Shown piece by piece: positions 51,029-59,123 of a stretch of 64,000 bases of DNA. The stretch is taken from NCBI RefSeq assembly GCF_000023945.1, contig NC_013158.1, positions 930,001-994,000 on the forward strand. The letters are read 5' to 3'. The position numbers and the translations under genes were made by a program. The DNA comes from Halorhabdus utahensis DSM 12940 (GTDB lineage: Archaea > Halobacteriota > Halobacteria > Halobacteriales > Haloarculaceae). The notes under the pieces were generated by a model. It did no database searches, was not told the DNA's origin, and saw nothing but the letters and a program-made list of their open reading frames with translations. The stretch's first letter is position 1; each line of letters opens with the position of its first letter.

Positions 51029-52972
51029 TTACTGCCGCCGGGCGAGCAGCGCCGCGCTCACAACACCGATCAGCCCCGCGACGACACCGAATCCTGGGCC
51101 GGACTCGTTGGTGACCGCCTCGATGTCAACGTCTTTGTCGAGGTACTCGGCGGCCGCCTCAGTGTTCGGCTGTGGGAACTCCCGGTCCCACTCGGCAGGC
51201 AGGTGGACGGTAGTGCGCTCGCTCACGCTCGTGAGAGCGTGGACGTCAGCGGCCGTCACGGCCGTCCCGTCATCCACGAGATCATCGGCGAAGACGTACA
51301 GGGTAGCGGTGTCGCCATCCGTCTCGCTCGACGCGCCGGTCGGCGTGCCATCGAGGCGAGTCGGCATCATCGCAGCCGCATCTTCGAACCGGGCACCGAC
51401 CTCCATTTCGGCTCCATCTTCCCCGGCGCTCATGTCCATCCTGGCGATGTCGGGGTCGGCCGCGTCGATCGAACCCGCCAGCGTCTGCATCTCGGGACCC
51501 ATCGTCCGGTCCTCAGCGATCATCTCGAACATGCTACCGACGAGGTCCTCCTGATTGACGGTAAGGGCCCCGTCGGCGGTGATCTCCTCGCCCTGTGTCG
51601 CGGCCTCCAGGGAGAACGCCATGCCAGTCCCGATGTCGATGCCGCGGTCTTTGAGTTCCGCAACGTAGTTGTCCCAGTTGTCCGTGTCACTGGAGACCAT
51701 CGCCTCGATGACGAGATCCTCCTCCTCCTCAGTAGCCATCGAGGCGTTCCAGGTGAACTCGGTCGCCAGATCGGATGCCTGCTGGGCCGTCAGAATTGCC
51801 TTGAGATCCGCAAGCTCGTCCGTGTCGACACCCTCGGTATTGGCGACGTCAGCCGACTCGATCAGGGAGATCAGCGCCGTCGTCATGCTGTCAGTTTCCT
51901 CGAGTGCGATGTCCCAGCTTACGTCCGTCGTGGTCGCGGATTCCGCCATGGAGAACTCGAAGGTCTCGATGTGCAGGTCAGTGATCGAGGCGGCGATCTC
52001 CCGGGCATCGTCCTGGGTCACGTTGAGATCGGACTCCTGGAGGAGCTGTCCGGCCAGCATGTTCTCCAACCCGTCCTCGATGCCAGTGTACTCGACGGTG
52101 AACGCAACGTCGATCCAGTAGGTACCGTCATCGAGTCTCTCGAAGTCGTGACTCTCGAGGGTCAACTCGCCTTGCCCGCCCATCATCTGGGCGGTGGCAA
52201 CATACTGAGATTTGAGGGTTTGGCGGGCCTGCTGTTCGCTCTCCCATCCACCAGCCTGGAACTCGCTGACAGCCTGTTTCTGGGTCACCGAGGCAGTATA
52301 GCCCTCGTCAGTGTCATCGACCGAGAGTTCGAGAACCTCGGTGCGGTTGGGACCGTCACTAAGCCCCATCTGCTGTTCGATCGAGAACTCGCCGCTGGTC
52401 GCGATCGTGTCCGACGTCGTCGTGAGATCGCCGCTAGTCGCGATATCGCCGAACAGCATTGCCATACCGCCCGACTCGGCGATCGTCATCGAGAGGTCGC
52501 CGTCGAAATCGTTGCCCTCATCGGAGACCTCACCCGAGAGGTCAACCGAGAGGTCGGCGAGATTCTCCGGGCGCTCGGCGGTCATCTCACCATCCACCCC
52601 GAAGCGATCGCTCTCGAGGACGCCGGTCATCTCACCGCTAACGTTTTCGAAGTCCGAGTTCACGTCCTCACTGCCCACCGTCGCGTGGAACAGCCCCTCG
52701 GCCACGTCGGCGTTGACCGCTGTGGATTCACCGTCCTCGAGGTCGGTCTGGTAGGCGAAGACGGCATCACCGTCTTCCTCGACGTAGACGTCGTCGGCAT
52801 CGCCCCAGCCCCCGGCAAAGACCTCCGTCTCGCCAAGTTGCTGGCTGTCGGCCGCCACGATACCACCCGTTAGCACCACCGCACCGCACAATCCCACGAC
52901 GAGCACGACCATGACCGACGCCGGCCACGAGCCGTTCCCGTCGGAGTCTGTCGTCCGTGACTGTCGAGCCAT
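51029..52972 (-). CDS. Secreted PGF-CTERM protein of unknown function
   Basis: A 647-residue exported protein. A Sec-type signal (ASVMVVLVVGLCGAVVLTGG) follows a charged N-terminus, and the end SGPGF plus helix plus RRQ is PGF-CTERM for archaeosortase anchoring. The ectodomain is rich in Asp, Glu, Ser and Thr, with no recognised fold; weak repetition appears (SGDLTTTSDTIATSGEF). Start 52972 is chosen because the signal begins there. Three other PGF-CTERM proteins lie in the window. Confidence 0.8.
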   Translation of the reverse strand: MARQSRTTDSDGNGSWPASVMVVLVVGLCGAVVLTGGIVAADSQQLGETEVFAGGWGDADDVYVEEDGDAVFAYQTDLEDGESTAVNADVAEGLFHATVGSEDVNSDFENVSGEMTGVLESDRFGVDGEMTAERPENLADLSVDLSGEVSDEGNDFDGDLSMTIAESGGMAMLFGDIATSGDLTTTSDTIATSGEFSIEQQMGLSDGPNRTEVLELSVDDTDEGYTASVTQKQAVSEFQAGGWESEQQARQTLKSQYVATAQMMGGQGELTLESHDFERLDDGTYWIDVAFTVEYTGIEDGLENMLAGQLLQESDLNVTQDDAREIAASITDLHIETFEFSMAESATTTDVSWDIALEETDSMTTALISLIESADVANTEGVDTDELADLKAILTAQQASDLATEFTWNASMATEEEEDLVIEAMVSSDTDNWDNYVAELKDRGIDIGTGMAFSLEAATQGEEITADGALTVNQEDLVGSMFEMIAEDRTMGPEMQTLAGSIDAADPDIARMDMSAGEDGAEMEVGARFEDAAAMMPTRLDGTPTGASSETDGDTATLYVFADDLVDDGTAVTAADVHALTSVSERTTVHLPAEWDREFPQPNTEAAAEYLDKDVDIEAVTNESGPGFGVVAGLIGVVSAALLARRQ

Positions 52973-53197
52973 GCACAAATGAATTCTACAGCTTTCATTA
53001 AGTTTTGGTATTCCCACAATCAAGATCTTCTCACGGCTGAACGGGTCTGTGGATCCAGGCTGGGGCCGTCTGCGTTTGCGCACCGACCATTGAACGGCCA
53101 CGTGACGATGGCTCAGGTGGTTCCTGACCGACAGCGCACAGGCTACCGATAGCGAACACTCAGGGGCGGCACTGTCACCGGCGAGCAAGCGGGGCGA

Positions 53198-53371
53198 TCA
53201 ATCGGACTGGATCTCCTTGAACGTCTCCAGCAGTTCTTCGGTCGAGTCGTCGCTGTCGTAATCGACACTGCCGTGGTAGTCCGTTCGGTCGTCGTCGAAA
53301 CTCGCATCGACCGAACTGTTCTTGCGTTCACGGCGCTCGTGTTCCTCGTCGTCGTACGCACCCATAGACAT
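53198..53371 (-). CDS. DUF5786 family protein
   Basis: A 57-residue acidic protein starting MSMGAYDDEEHERRERKN and ending ELLETFKEIQSD, which I recognise as DUF5786, a small haloarchaeal family of unknown role. A second Met two codons later is an alternative start. A short palindrome (ATGGT-GT-ACCAT, 53370-53381) covers the start region. Confidence 0.8.
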   Translation of the reverse strand: MSMGAYDDEEHERRERKNSSVDASFDDDRTDYHGSVDYDSDDSTEELLETFKEIQSD

Positions 53372-53554
53372 GGTGTACCATACCGACCTTCACGATATAT
53401 CCCTATCAATGTAACGGTCTCCCACGGGGGAGTGACACACGGGATTGAACGCGGAATATGATCGTCAAGCAGGCGTCGCGTGGCCAATTCGGGGCCCGCT
53501 GGCCAAATTTGCGGCACGCCGAACTGTTTTGAATCCCTCCGACAGAAAGCAGGT

Positions 53555-54292
53555 ATGGAACCGAAGACCTGTGTCGTGACGGGTGCATCACGAGGGATCG
53601 GCCGTGGAATCGCCGAACGGTTCGGCGAGGCAGGCTGTAAGGTCGCTGTCAACTACCGAAGCTCCGGCGAGGCCGCCCGTGAGGTCGTCGAGACGATCGA
53701 AGACGCCGGTGGGTCGGCGATCGCCGTCAAAGCCGACGTGACCGAACCCGAACAGGTGCAAGCGATGGCCGAGGACGTCGAAGACGCCTTCGGGACAGTC
53801 GACGTGCTGGTCAACAACGCCGGCATCAATCAGGACGTCTTCTTCAAGGAGATGAGTCACGAGCAGTGGGACACCGTCCTCGACGTCCACCTGGACGGGG
53901 CCTTTCACTGCACCCAGACCTTCTACGACGACATCGCGGCCGCTGAGAGCGGTCGCCTGATCAACATCTCCAGCATCGTCGCCAAGGGCGGTAATCTTGG
54001 GCAGGCCAACTACGCGACGGCCAAGGCCGGCATCTTCGGGTTCACCCGGACGCTCGCCCAGGAACTCGCCCGCGAGGGATCGACGGCCAACTGCGTCGCC
54101 CCCGGGTTCATCGAGACGAGCATGGTGACCGACCTGCCCGAGTCGATCATCGAGCAGGTCGAGGAAGACACCCCACTCGGCCGGATCGGCGACGTCGAGG
54201 AAGTCGCCGACGTCGTCGCCTTCCTCGCGAGCGAGCGGTCATCGTTCATCACCGGCGAGGTCATCGACGTCAACGGCGGGATGGATCTCTGA
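53555..54292 (+). CDS. 3-oxoacyl/acetoacetyl-CoA reductase-type SDR (FabG/PhaB-like)
   Basis: A 245-residue short-chain dehydrogenase. The NADPH motif is VVTGASRGIGRGIAE, NNAGIN follows, and the catalytic Ser-Tyr-Lys is in ISSIVAKGG and NYATAKAG. The full-length SDR end SFITGEVIDVNGGMD is present. In haloarchaea such enzymes commonly serve polyhydroxyalkanoate or fatty-acid metabolism, but no pha genes are here. ATG 53555 matches the family. Confidence 0.88.
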   Translation: MEPKTCVVTGASRGIGRGIAERFGEAGCKVAVNYRSSGEAAREVVETIEDAGGSAIAVKADVTEPEQVQAMAEDVEDAFGTVDVLVNNAGINQDVFFKEMSHEQWDTVLDVHLDGAFHCTQTFYDDIAAAESGRLINISSIVAKGGNLGQANYATAKAGIFGFTRTLAQELAREGSTANCVAPGFIETSMVTDLPESIIEQVEEDTPLGRIGDVEEVADVVAFLASERSSFITGEVIDVNGGMDL

Positions 54293-54368
54293 TCGTGGTC
54301 ACCGTGGGCGGTGCCCGCCGGAGTCGGAACCCATCGAATTGATGGCCGTGGCGGGCCCCTGTATCGGC

Positions 54369-54857
54369 ATGGCCGACGAAGCACTCGCGCTCGATCCGAT
54401 CGGCACGATCCACTCGCCGTTCGAGTCGGCGGTCGATATGCCGATCCAGCCGGCCGGGTCCGATGCCCGCGGGACAGTCGAACTCGAAGGAAGGTACGCC
54501 GACGGCCTCGCGGACCTCGGGGGCTTTTCGCACTGCATCCTCCTCTATCACTTCCACGAATCACCTGCGGACGCGCCGCTGTCCGTCGAGCCGTTCCTCG
54601 ACGATCGGCCGCGGGGCCTCTTCGCGACGCGCGCCCCACGACGGCCCAACAGCGTTGGCCTCTCGGTCGTTCGGATCGAAGCCGTCGACGGCCCCACCAT
54701 CGACGTCTCGGGCATCGACGTGGTCGACGGGACCCCGCTGCTCGACGTGAAACCCCTCGTCGGCCGCTTCGACGTGCCCGACAGCGTCGACGACGGCTGG
54801 ATCGCTGCGAGCGACGACGCGGTCGAGCAGCGCCGGGCGGACGACCGCTTTCTCTGA
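54369..54857 (+). CDS. trmO: tRNA (t6A37)-N6-methyltransferase TrmO (TsaA-like)
   Basis: A 162-residue beta-barrel SAM-dependent enzyme that methylates t6A37. PIGTIHSPFES is the usual N-terminal motif, then GGFSHCILLYHFHES, DRPRGLFATRAPRRPNSVGL (the family signature) and LLDVKPLVGRFD. The ATG at 54369 is chosen because family starts are close to the PIG motif. Confidence 0.88.
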   Translation: MADEALALDPIGTIHSPFESAVDMPIQPAGSDARGTVELEGRYADGLADLGGFSHCILLYHFHESPADAPLSVEPFLDDRPRGLFATRAPRRPNSVGLSVVRIEAVDGPTIDVSGIDVVDGTPLLDVKPLVGRFDVPDSVDDGWIAASDDAVEQRRADDRFL

Positions 54858-54977
54858 CGGAGACATACGACATACGTCTAATTCTATTTCAAATTACTGG
54901 TAGGAAACCCAAACGACATCGAAACTATTGCTATCTTCCAATTATTATTTCCGCTTTCTGGTCGAGTTCGTCGATTG

Positions 54978-55379
54978 ATGTACACGGTACTGATGCCGGT
55001 CGACAGTAGTCGCGCCCGTGGAACAGCCCAGGCCGAGACCGTCAAGGCCCTGCCTGATGCCGCCGAATCCGTCGACGTGACGGTGCTGTACGTCTTCGCC
55101 GACGAGGCCGACGCCGATGGGCAGACGGTGGCGGACGTCCCCGGCGGCGAGGCGGCGATCGAGCGTCTCGAGGGGACCGACGTCGAATACGAGGTCGAGT
55201 CCCGGATCGGCGATCCCGCCTCGGAGATCCTGAACGTGGCCGAGGAACTCCCCGCAGACCAGCTCGTCCTGGGCGGCCGCAAGCGCTCGCCGTTCGGCTC
55301 GCTTCTGTACGGCAGCGTCACGCAGGCCGTCGTTCTCGACGCCGACCTGCCCGTGACGATCACCGGCCGCTCGAAGTGA
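54978..55379 (+). CDS. Universal stress protein (UspA family)
   Basis: A 133-residue UspA protein. MYTVLMPVDSSRARG starts the fold and LVLGGRKRSPFGSLLYGSVTQAVV has the G-2x-G-9x-G(S) ATP-binding motif. The ATG at 54978 is preferred to the in-frame TTG one codon earlier. An AT-rich 120-base gap upstream (ATTATTATTT) holds the likely promoter. Confidence 0.9.
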   Translation: MYTVLMPVDSSRARGTAQAETVKALPDAAESVDVTVLYVFADEADADGQTVADVPGGEAAIERLEGTDVEYEVESRIGDPASEILNVAEELPADQLVLGGRKRSPFGSLLYGSVTQAVVLDADLPVTITGRSK

Positions 55380-55413
55380 GCGGGCGATCCCGGGTACGGG
55401 ATCGCACCTTCGA

Positions 55414-56472
55414 TCACGGACATCGGTTCGGCTCGTCCGGGAAGATGTGCAGCGCGGTGGGGTCGATCGCGATCGAGCGACGGTCGCCCGTGGCGATCTG
55501 TTCGGCGGTCCTGGCCGTGAGTCGCCCGAGGCCGTCGGCCGCGAGGACGACCGTCGCGCCGTCCCGTCCCGGCACCACGCGCTCGACCTCGACATCGAGG
55601 GTGTTCTCGGCGTTAGCCCCGTTCGCGAACTCGATCGCCGTGGGTCGGAAACCGACGACCACCTGCTCGATGCCAGTTTCGACTCTATCCGCCACGCGCA
55701 GTGTCGTCCCCCCGATCTCGACCGTCGTCCCGCCGACATCGGCCGTCGTCGCCTCACCGTCGCGACGCTCGCGGACGGTCCCCTCGAGGAGGTTCTCCAC
55801 TCCCAGAAAGCGTGCGACCGTCGGCGTCGCCGGGTCGTCGAAGACGGTCCCGACGGGCCCCGCCTGGCGGATCGTCCCGTCGAAGAGCACGGCGACGCGA
55901 TCGGCGACGACCGCGGCCTCCTCCTGATCGTGGGTGACGTAGACGACCGGAACGTCGAGACCGGACAGGATGTCCCGGAGGTCGAGGCGGAGTCGCCGCC
56001 GGATCGGTGCGTCCAGGCTCGAGAGCGGTTCGTCGAGCACCAGCGCGTCCGGATCGGTTACCAGTGTCCGCGCCAGGGCGACACGCCGGCGTTCCCCACC
56101 CGAGAGCGTCGTCGGGTCCCGATCCAGGAGGTCGCCGATCCCCAGCGTCCGGACCGTCCTCTCTATGTCGGCCCCCTCGGGCGCGCCGTATCGCAGGTTC
56201 CCGGCGACACTGAGATGCGGGAAGAGCGCGGCGTCCTGAAAGACCATGCCGACGTTTCGCTCCTCCGGCGGCAGTCCGTCGATCCGGGTTCCAGCCAACG
56301 AGACCGTCCCCGACTCCGGCGTCTCGAACCCGGCGATCACTTCCAGTAGCGTGGACTTCCCCGCGCCCGAGGGACCGAGCACCGCGGTCACGCCGTCTTC
56401 GACCGAAAGCGAGAGCGGGCCCAGCGAGAAGTCCCTCCGGGTCGCCTCGATGCCGGCCAGCGCCAGGCTCAT
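55414..56472 (-). CDS. ABC transporter ATP-binding protein, tungstate/molybdate type
   Basis: A 352-residue ATPase. Walker A is GPSGAGKST, the signature LSGGERRRVALART and Walker B DALVLDEPLSSLD, and a C-terminal TOBE-like part follows (VENLLEGTVRERRDGEATT and beyond). It overlaps the permease gene (ATGA). With the binding protein and a ModE-like regulator next door, tungstate/molybdate uptake is likely. Confidence 0.88.
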   Translation of the reverse strand: MSLALAGIEATRRDFSLGPLSLSVEDGVTAVLGPSGAGKSTLLEVIAGFETPESGTVSLAGTRIDGLPPEERNVGMVFQDAALFPHLSVAGNLRYGAPEGADIERTVRTLGIGDLLDRDPTTLSGGERRRVALARTLVTDPDALVLDEPLSSLDAPIRRRLRLDLRDILSGLDVPVVYVTHDQEEAAVVADRVAVLFDGTIRQAGPVGTVFDDPATPTVARFLGVENLLEGTVRERRDGEATTADVGGTTVEIGGTTLRVADRVETGIEQVVVGFRPTAIEFANGANAENTLDVEVERVVPGRDGATVVLAADGLGRLTARTAEQIATGDRRSIAIDPTALHIFPDEPNRCP

Positions 56473-57308
56473 GGCGAGAACTCCAGGGACGTACCCAGCA
56501 ATCGAAGGACGAGCACGACCGCCACGCCGGCACTCAGCAGCGCGACCACCAGCGGGACCGTCGCGTCGGTCCCGCCGGCGACGAACTCGACCCAGATCCG
56601 CGTCGGCATCGTCTCGGGCGGATGGCCAAGCAGCATCGTCGCGCCGAACTCACCCAGCGCGCGGGCGAACGTCAGGACGATCCCGGCGACGATGCTCCCC
56701 CGTGCCAGCGGCAGCGAGACCGTCCAGACCGTCGCCAGCGGCCCCTTTCCGAGGTTCCGGGCCGCCCGCTCCAGATCGCGATCGACCGACGCGAACCCCG
56801 AGCGGGCGGTCACCACGAGAAACGGCGCGGCGACGAACGTCTGGGCGAGGACCACCCCGGCGTAGCCCTGCGTCAGCGGGAGGCCGAGCGCCGCGGCGGC
56901 GCTCCCGATCGGCGTCAGCCGGCCGAAGGCACTCACCAGCACGACGCCGCCGACGACCGGCGGCGTCACCAGCGGCAGGATGACCAGTGCTTCCAGGAGT
57001 CGCTTGCCCCGGAAACTGTACCGGGCGAGGACGTACGCCAGCGGGACGCCGAAGACCGTCGCCAGCAGCGTCGCCACCGGCGCGGTCACCAGCGAGGTGA
57101 CGATCGCCGACCGGACCGCCGGATCGGCGAATGCGCCGGGGGCGGGAAGTCCGTGCTCCAACAGGAACGCGACGAACGGCCCCAGGAGGTACGCCACGAG
57201 GACGGCCCCCAGCAGTGCGACGATGGTCCACTGGCCGGTCGCGCCCGGCGTCGGGAGCGTCCGGTTGCCGCCGGTGGCCGATTCCCGGCCCCGATCGGTG
57301 GCGCTCAC
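56469..57308 (-). CDS. ABC transporter permease, tungstate/molybdate type
   Basis: A 279-residue permease with about six helices and the EAA-like cytoplasmic loop LERAARNLGKGPLATVWTVSL. The GTG start at 57308 has no better in-frame alternative. The stop overlaps the ATPase start. A hairpin separates it from the binding-protein gene. Confidence 0.87.
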   Translation of the reverse strand: MSATDRGRESATGGNRTLPTPGATGQWTIVALLGAVLVAYLLGPFVAFLLEHGLPAPGAFADPAVRSAIVTSLVTAPVATLLATVFGVPLAYVLARYSFRGKRLLEALVILPLVTPPVVGGVVLVSAFGRLTPIGSAAAALGLPLTQGYAGVVLAQTFVAAPFLVVTARSGFASVDRDLERAARNLGKGPLATVWTVSLPLARGSIVAGIVLTFARALGEFGATMLLGHPPETMPTRIWVEFVAGGTDATVPLVVALLSAGVAVVLVLRLLGTSLEFSP

Positions 57309-57334
57309 GGCCGTCCCTCCCGCTCGATGCTTTC

Positions 57335-57356
57335 CGGGACCGTCGAATCGGTCCCG
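57335..57356. terminator. Intergenic hairpin CGGGACCG/CGGTCCCG between binding protein and permease genes
   Basis: Eight-base perfect arms with a 6-base loop, in the 49-base gap right after the binding-protein stop. It could attenuate or stabilise the message so that the binding protein is made in excess. No T-run follows, so a full terminator is doubtful. Confidence 0.45.
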
Positions 57357-57357
57357 A

Positions 57358-58314
57358 TCACGGTAGCACCCCGTCCGGCACGTCTCCGTGCCCCTTCGGA
57401 ACGCCGTCGGGCACGACCAGCCCCGACTCCCGGAGAGGGGCCGGCCGCTCGGCGAGCAACCGGACGAACCGCCGGCCCGCCTCGGGGTGCTCGGCGTTCG
57501 CCGGGACGGTCGCGTTGTATCGGATCGGCCGCCCGGGCAGCGAGGTGCCGTCCTCGGTCGTGTAGGTCGCGGTGGCGTAGTGGTCGGCCAGCCCGGGGTC
57601 GGCGAAGTTCAGCTCCGGCGGGAGTTCGACGCTTGGCACGTCCCAGTCGTGGGCCATGTTTCGGTAGGCGACGGCGGCGGCCCGCTCGCCGCTCTCGACG
57701 GCCGCGAGTAGTTGCGGTTCCTCGGGCTCGATCACGGTGTTGGCCCGGAGGGCCCCGGCCAGTCCGGGCTCGTCGTAGTACGATTCGGCGAGGTCGAACA
57801 GCTGGATCGCCCGATAGCCGAGCGGATCCAGGTCCGGATCGGTCCGTGCGATCCGTCCGTCCGCAGCGGCCAGTACCGCGTGCCAGGGTTCGCCGTCGGC
57901 GAGTCGGGCCCCGATGTCGGTCTCGGGGTTGTACGCGATCACGAGCGCGTTCGTCGCGAAGACCACGTCCCAGTCAGCGAGTGTCGGCTGGAGTCGCTCA
58001 CGAAGCAGTTCCGCGTCGGCACTGACGACCACGTCCGGGCGACGCTGGCCGTCCTCGACCAGTCGCATGACTGCACGGGACCCGTAGTACGTCCCCTGGA
58101 ACCCGAAGTCAGTCGCTTCCTCGAAGGTCGACCCGACCCGCTCCTCGAAAGCCGACGCCAGACTCCCCGCCGAGAGGACCGACACCGTGCTCGCGCTGCT
58201 GGCGAGACACCCTCCAAGTGTCCCCACACCCAGCGTGGCCGCTCCCGCGAGGAACCCGCGGCGCGAAACCCGCTCCAGGCCCCCGGATCCCGGGTGATCG
58301 TTCCGTTGTTCCAT
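57358..58314 (-). CDS. wtpA: Tat-exported lipoprotein, tungstate/molybdate-binding (WtpA-like)
   Basis: A 318-residue substrate-binding protein. SRRGFLAGAATLGVGTLGGC is a Tat signal with a lipobox ending at Cys, so the mature protein is lipid-anchored outside. VSVLSAGSLASAFEE, GTYYGSRAVMRLVEDG and FATNALVIAYNPE are typical of WtpA/ModA-type oxyanion binders. ATG 58314 is chosen because it precedes the signal; the longer frame is not conserved. Confidence 0.87.
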   Translation of the reverse strand: MEQRNDHPGSGGLERVSRRGFLAGAATLGVGTLGGCLASSASTVSVLSAGSLASAFEERVGSTFEEATDFGFQGTYYGSRAVMRLVEDGQRRPDVVVSADAELLRERLQPTLADWDVVFATNALVIAYNPETDIGARLADGEPWHAVLAAADGRIARTDPDLDPLGYRAIQLFDLAESYYDEPGLAGALRANTVIEPEEPQLLAAVESGERAAAVAYRNMAHDWDVPSVELPPELNFADPGLADHYATATYTTEDGTSLPGRPIRYNATVPANAEHPEAGRRFVRLLAERPAPLRESGLVVPDGVPKGHGDVPDGVLP

Positions 58315-58321
58315 TCGAGAT

Positions 58322-58360
58322 ATAACGACGATGTGTCTTCTCGGACATAACGGTTGTGTC
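58322..58360. promoter_or_regulatory. Direct repeat ATAACG...TGTGTC, possible ModE-like site
   Basis: ATAACG occurs at 58322 and 58347, each followed by TGTGTC (58332 and 58355), in the gap between the transporter and the regulator. ATAACG resembles half sites of bacterial ModE operators. The resemblance is suggestive only. Confidence 0.4.
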
Positions 58361-58420
58361 GAACCCAATAGTTGCCCGGCGGTGGAAACCTCTATGCCCG
58401 GCCCGGGGCTAGGCGCCGAC

Positions 58421-59101
58421 ATGGACGCGGGGTTTTCCGCCCACCTGCGGATCGGCGGGGTCACCTTCGACGGCGACGACGCCGCGCTGTTGCGGGCGAT
58501 CGAGGATCACCGGTCGCTCAATGCCGCGGCCGAGGCCCTCGGACGGTCGTATTCGCGGGCCCACCAGCGCGTGACCGACCTCGAGTCGGCCGTCGGCCCG
58601 CTGGTCGAGCGCCGCCGTGGCGGGGCCGACGGCGGCGGCAGCGAACTCACGGACGACGCCCGGGACCTCCTGGCGCGGTTCGCCCGCCTGCAGGCCGCAC
58701 TCGAGGGGACCGCCCGGACCGAAGAGGTCGTCCTCTCGGGGACCGTCCGCGAGCGCGACGGCGAACTCGCCACGATCGAGACCGGTGCAGGGATGGTCCG
58801 CGCGCTGCTGTTCGAGGACGCGACGGACGTCGAAGTCCTGTTCCGGGCCGACACGATCACGCTCCATCGGCCCGACACGGCCCCGCCCGCCGCGGACACC
58901 AGCGCCCGCAATCGCTTCCGGGGGACCGTGACCGATGTCGAGCGCGGCGAGGCGATCGCCCACGTCTCAGTCGCGGTCAGCGAGGAGGTGACCCTGCGGG
59001 TCGTCGTGACTCTCGCCAGCGTCGAGCACCTCGAACTGGCGGCCGGCAGTTCCGTCGTCGCGACGTTCAAAGCGGCCGCGACGCGGGCCGTCCCGCGCTG
59101 A
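58421..59101 (+). CDS. ModE-like molybdate/tungstate regulator with TOBE domains
   Basis: A 226-residue protein. The N-terminal winged helix (AAAEALGRSYSRAHQRVTDLE) resembles the ModE/LysR domain, and two Mop/TOBE-like beta domains follow (VVLSGTVRERDGELATIETG and RNRFRGTVTDVERGEAIAHV). TOBE domains bind molybdate or tungstate. It is divergent from wtpA, so it probably represses the transporter. ATG 58421 is chosen for the domain start. Confidence 0.82.
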   Translation: MDAGFSAHLRIGGVTFDGDDAALLRAIEDHRSLNAAAEALGRSYSRAHQRVTDLESAVGPLVERRRGGADGGGSELTDDARDLLARFARLQAALEGTARTEEVVLSGTVRERDGELATIETGAGMVRALLFEDATDVEVLFRADTITLHRPDTAPPAADTSARNRFRGTVTDVERGEAIAHVSVAVSEEVTLRVVVTLASVEHLELAAGSSVVATFKAAATRAVPR

Positions 59102-59123
59102 ACGGGACCGACTGATGGGCGCG

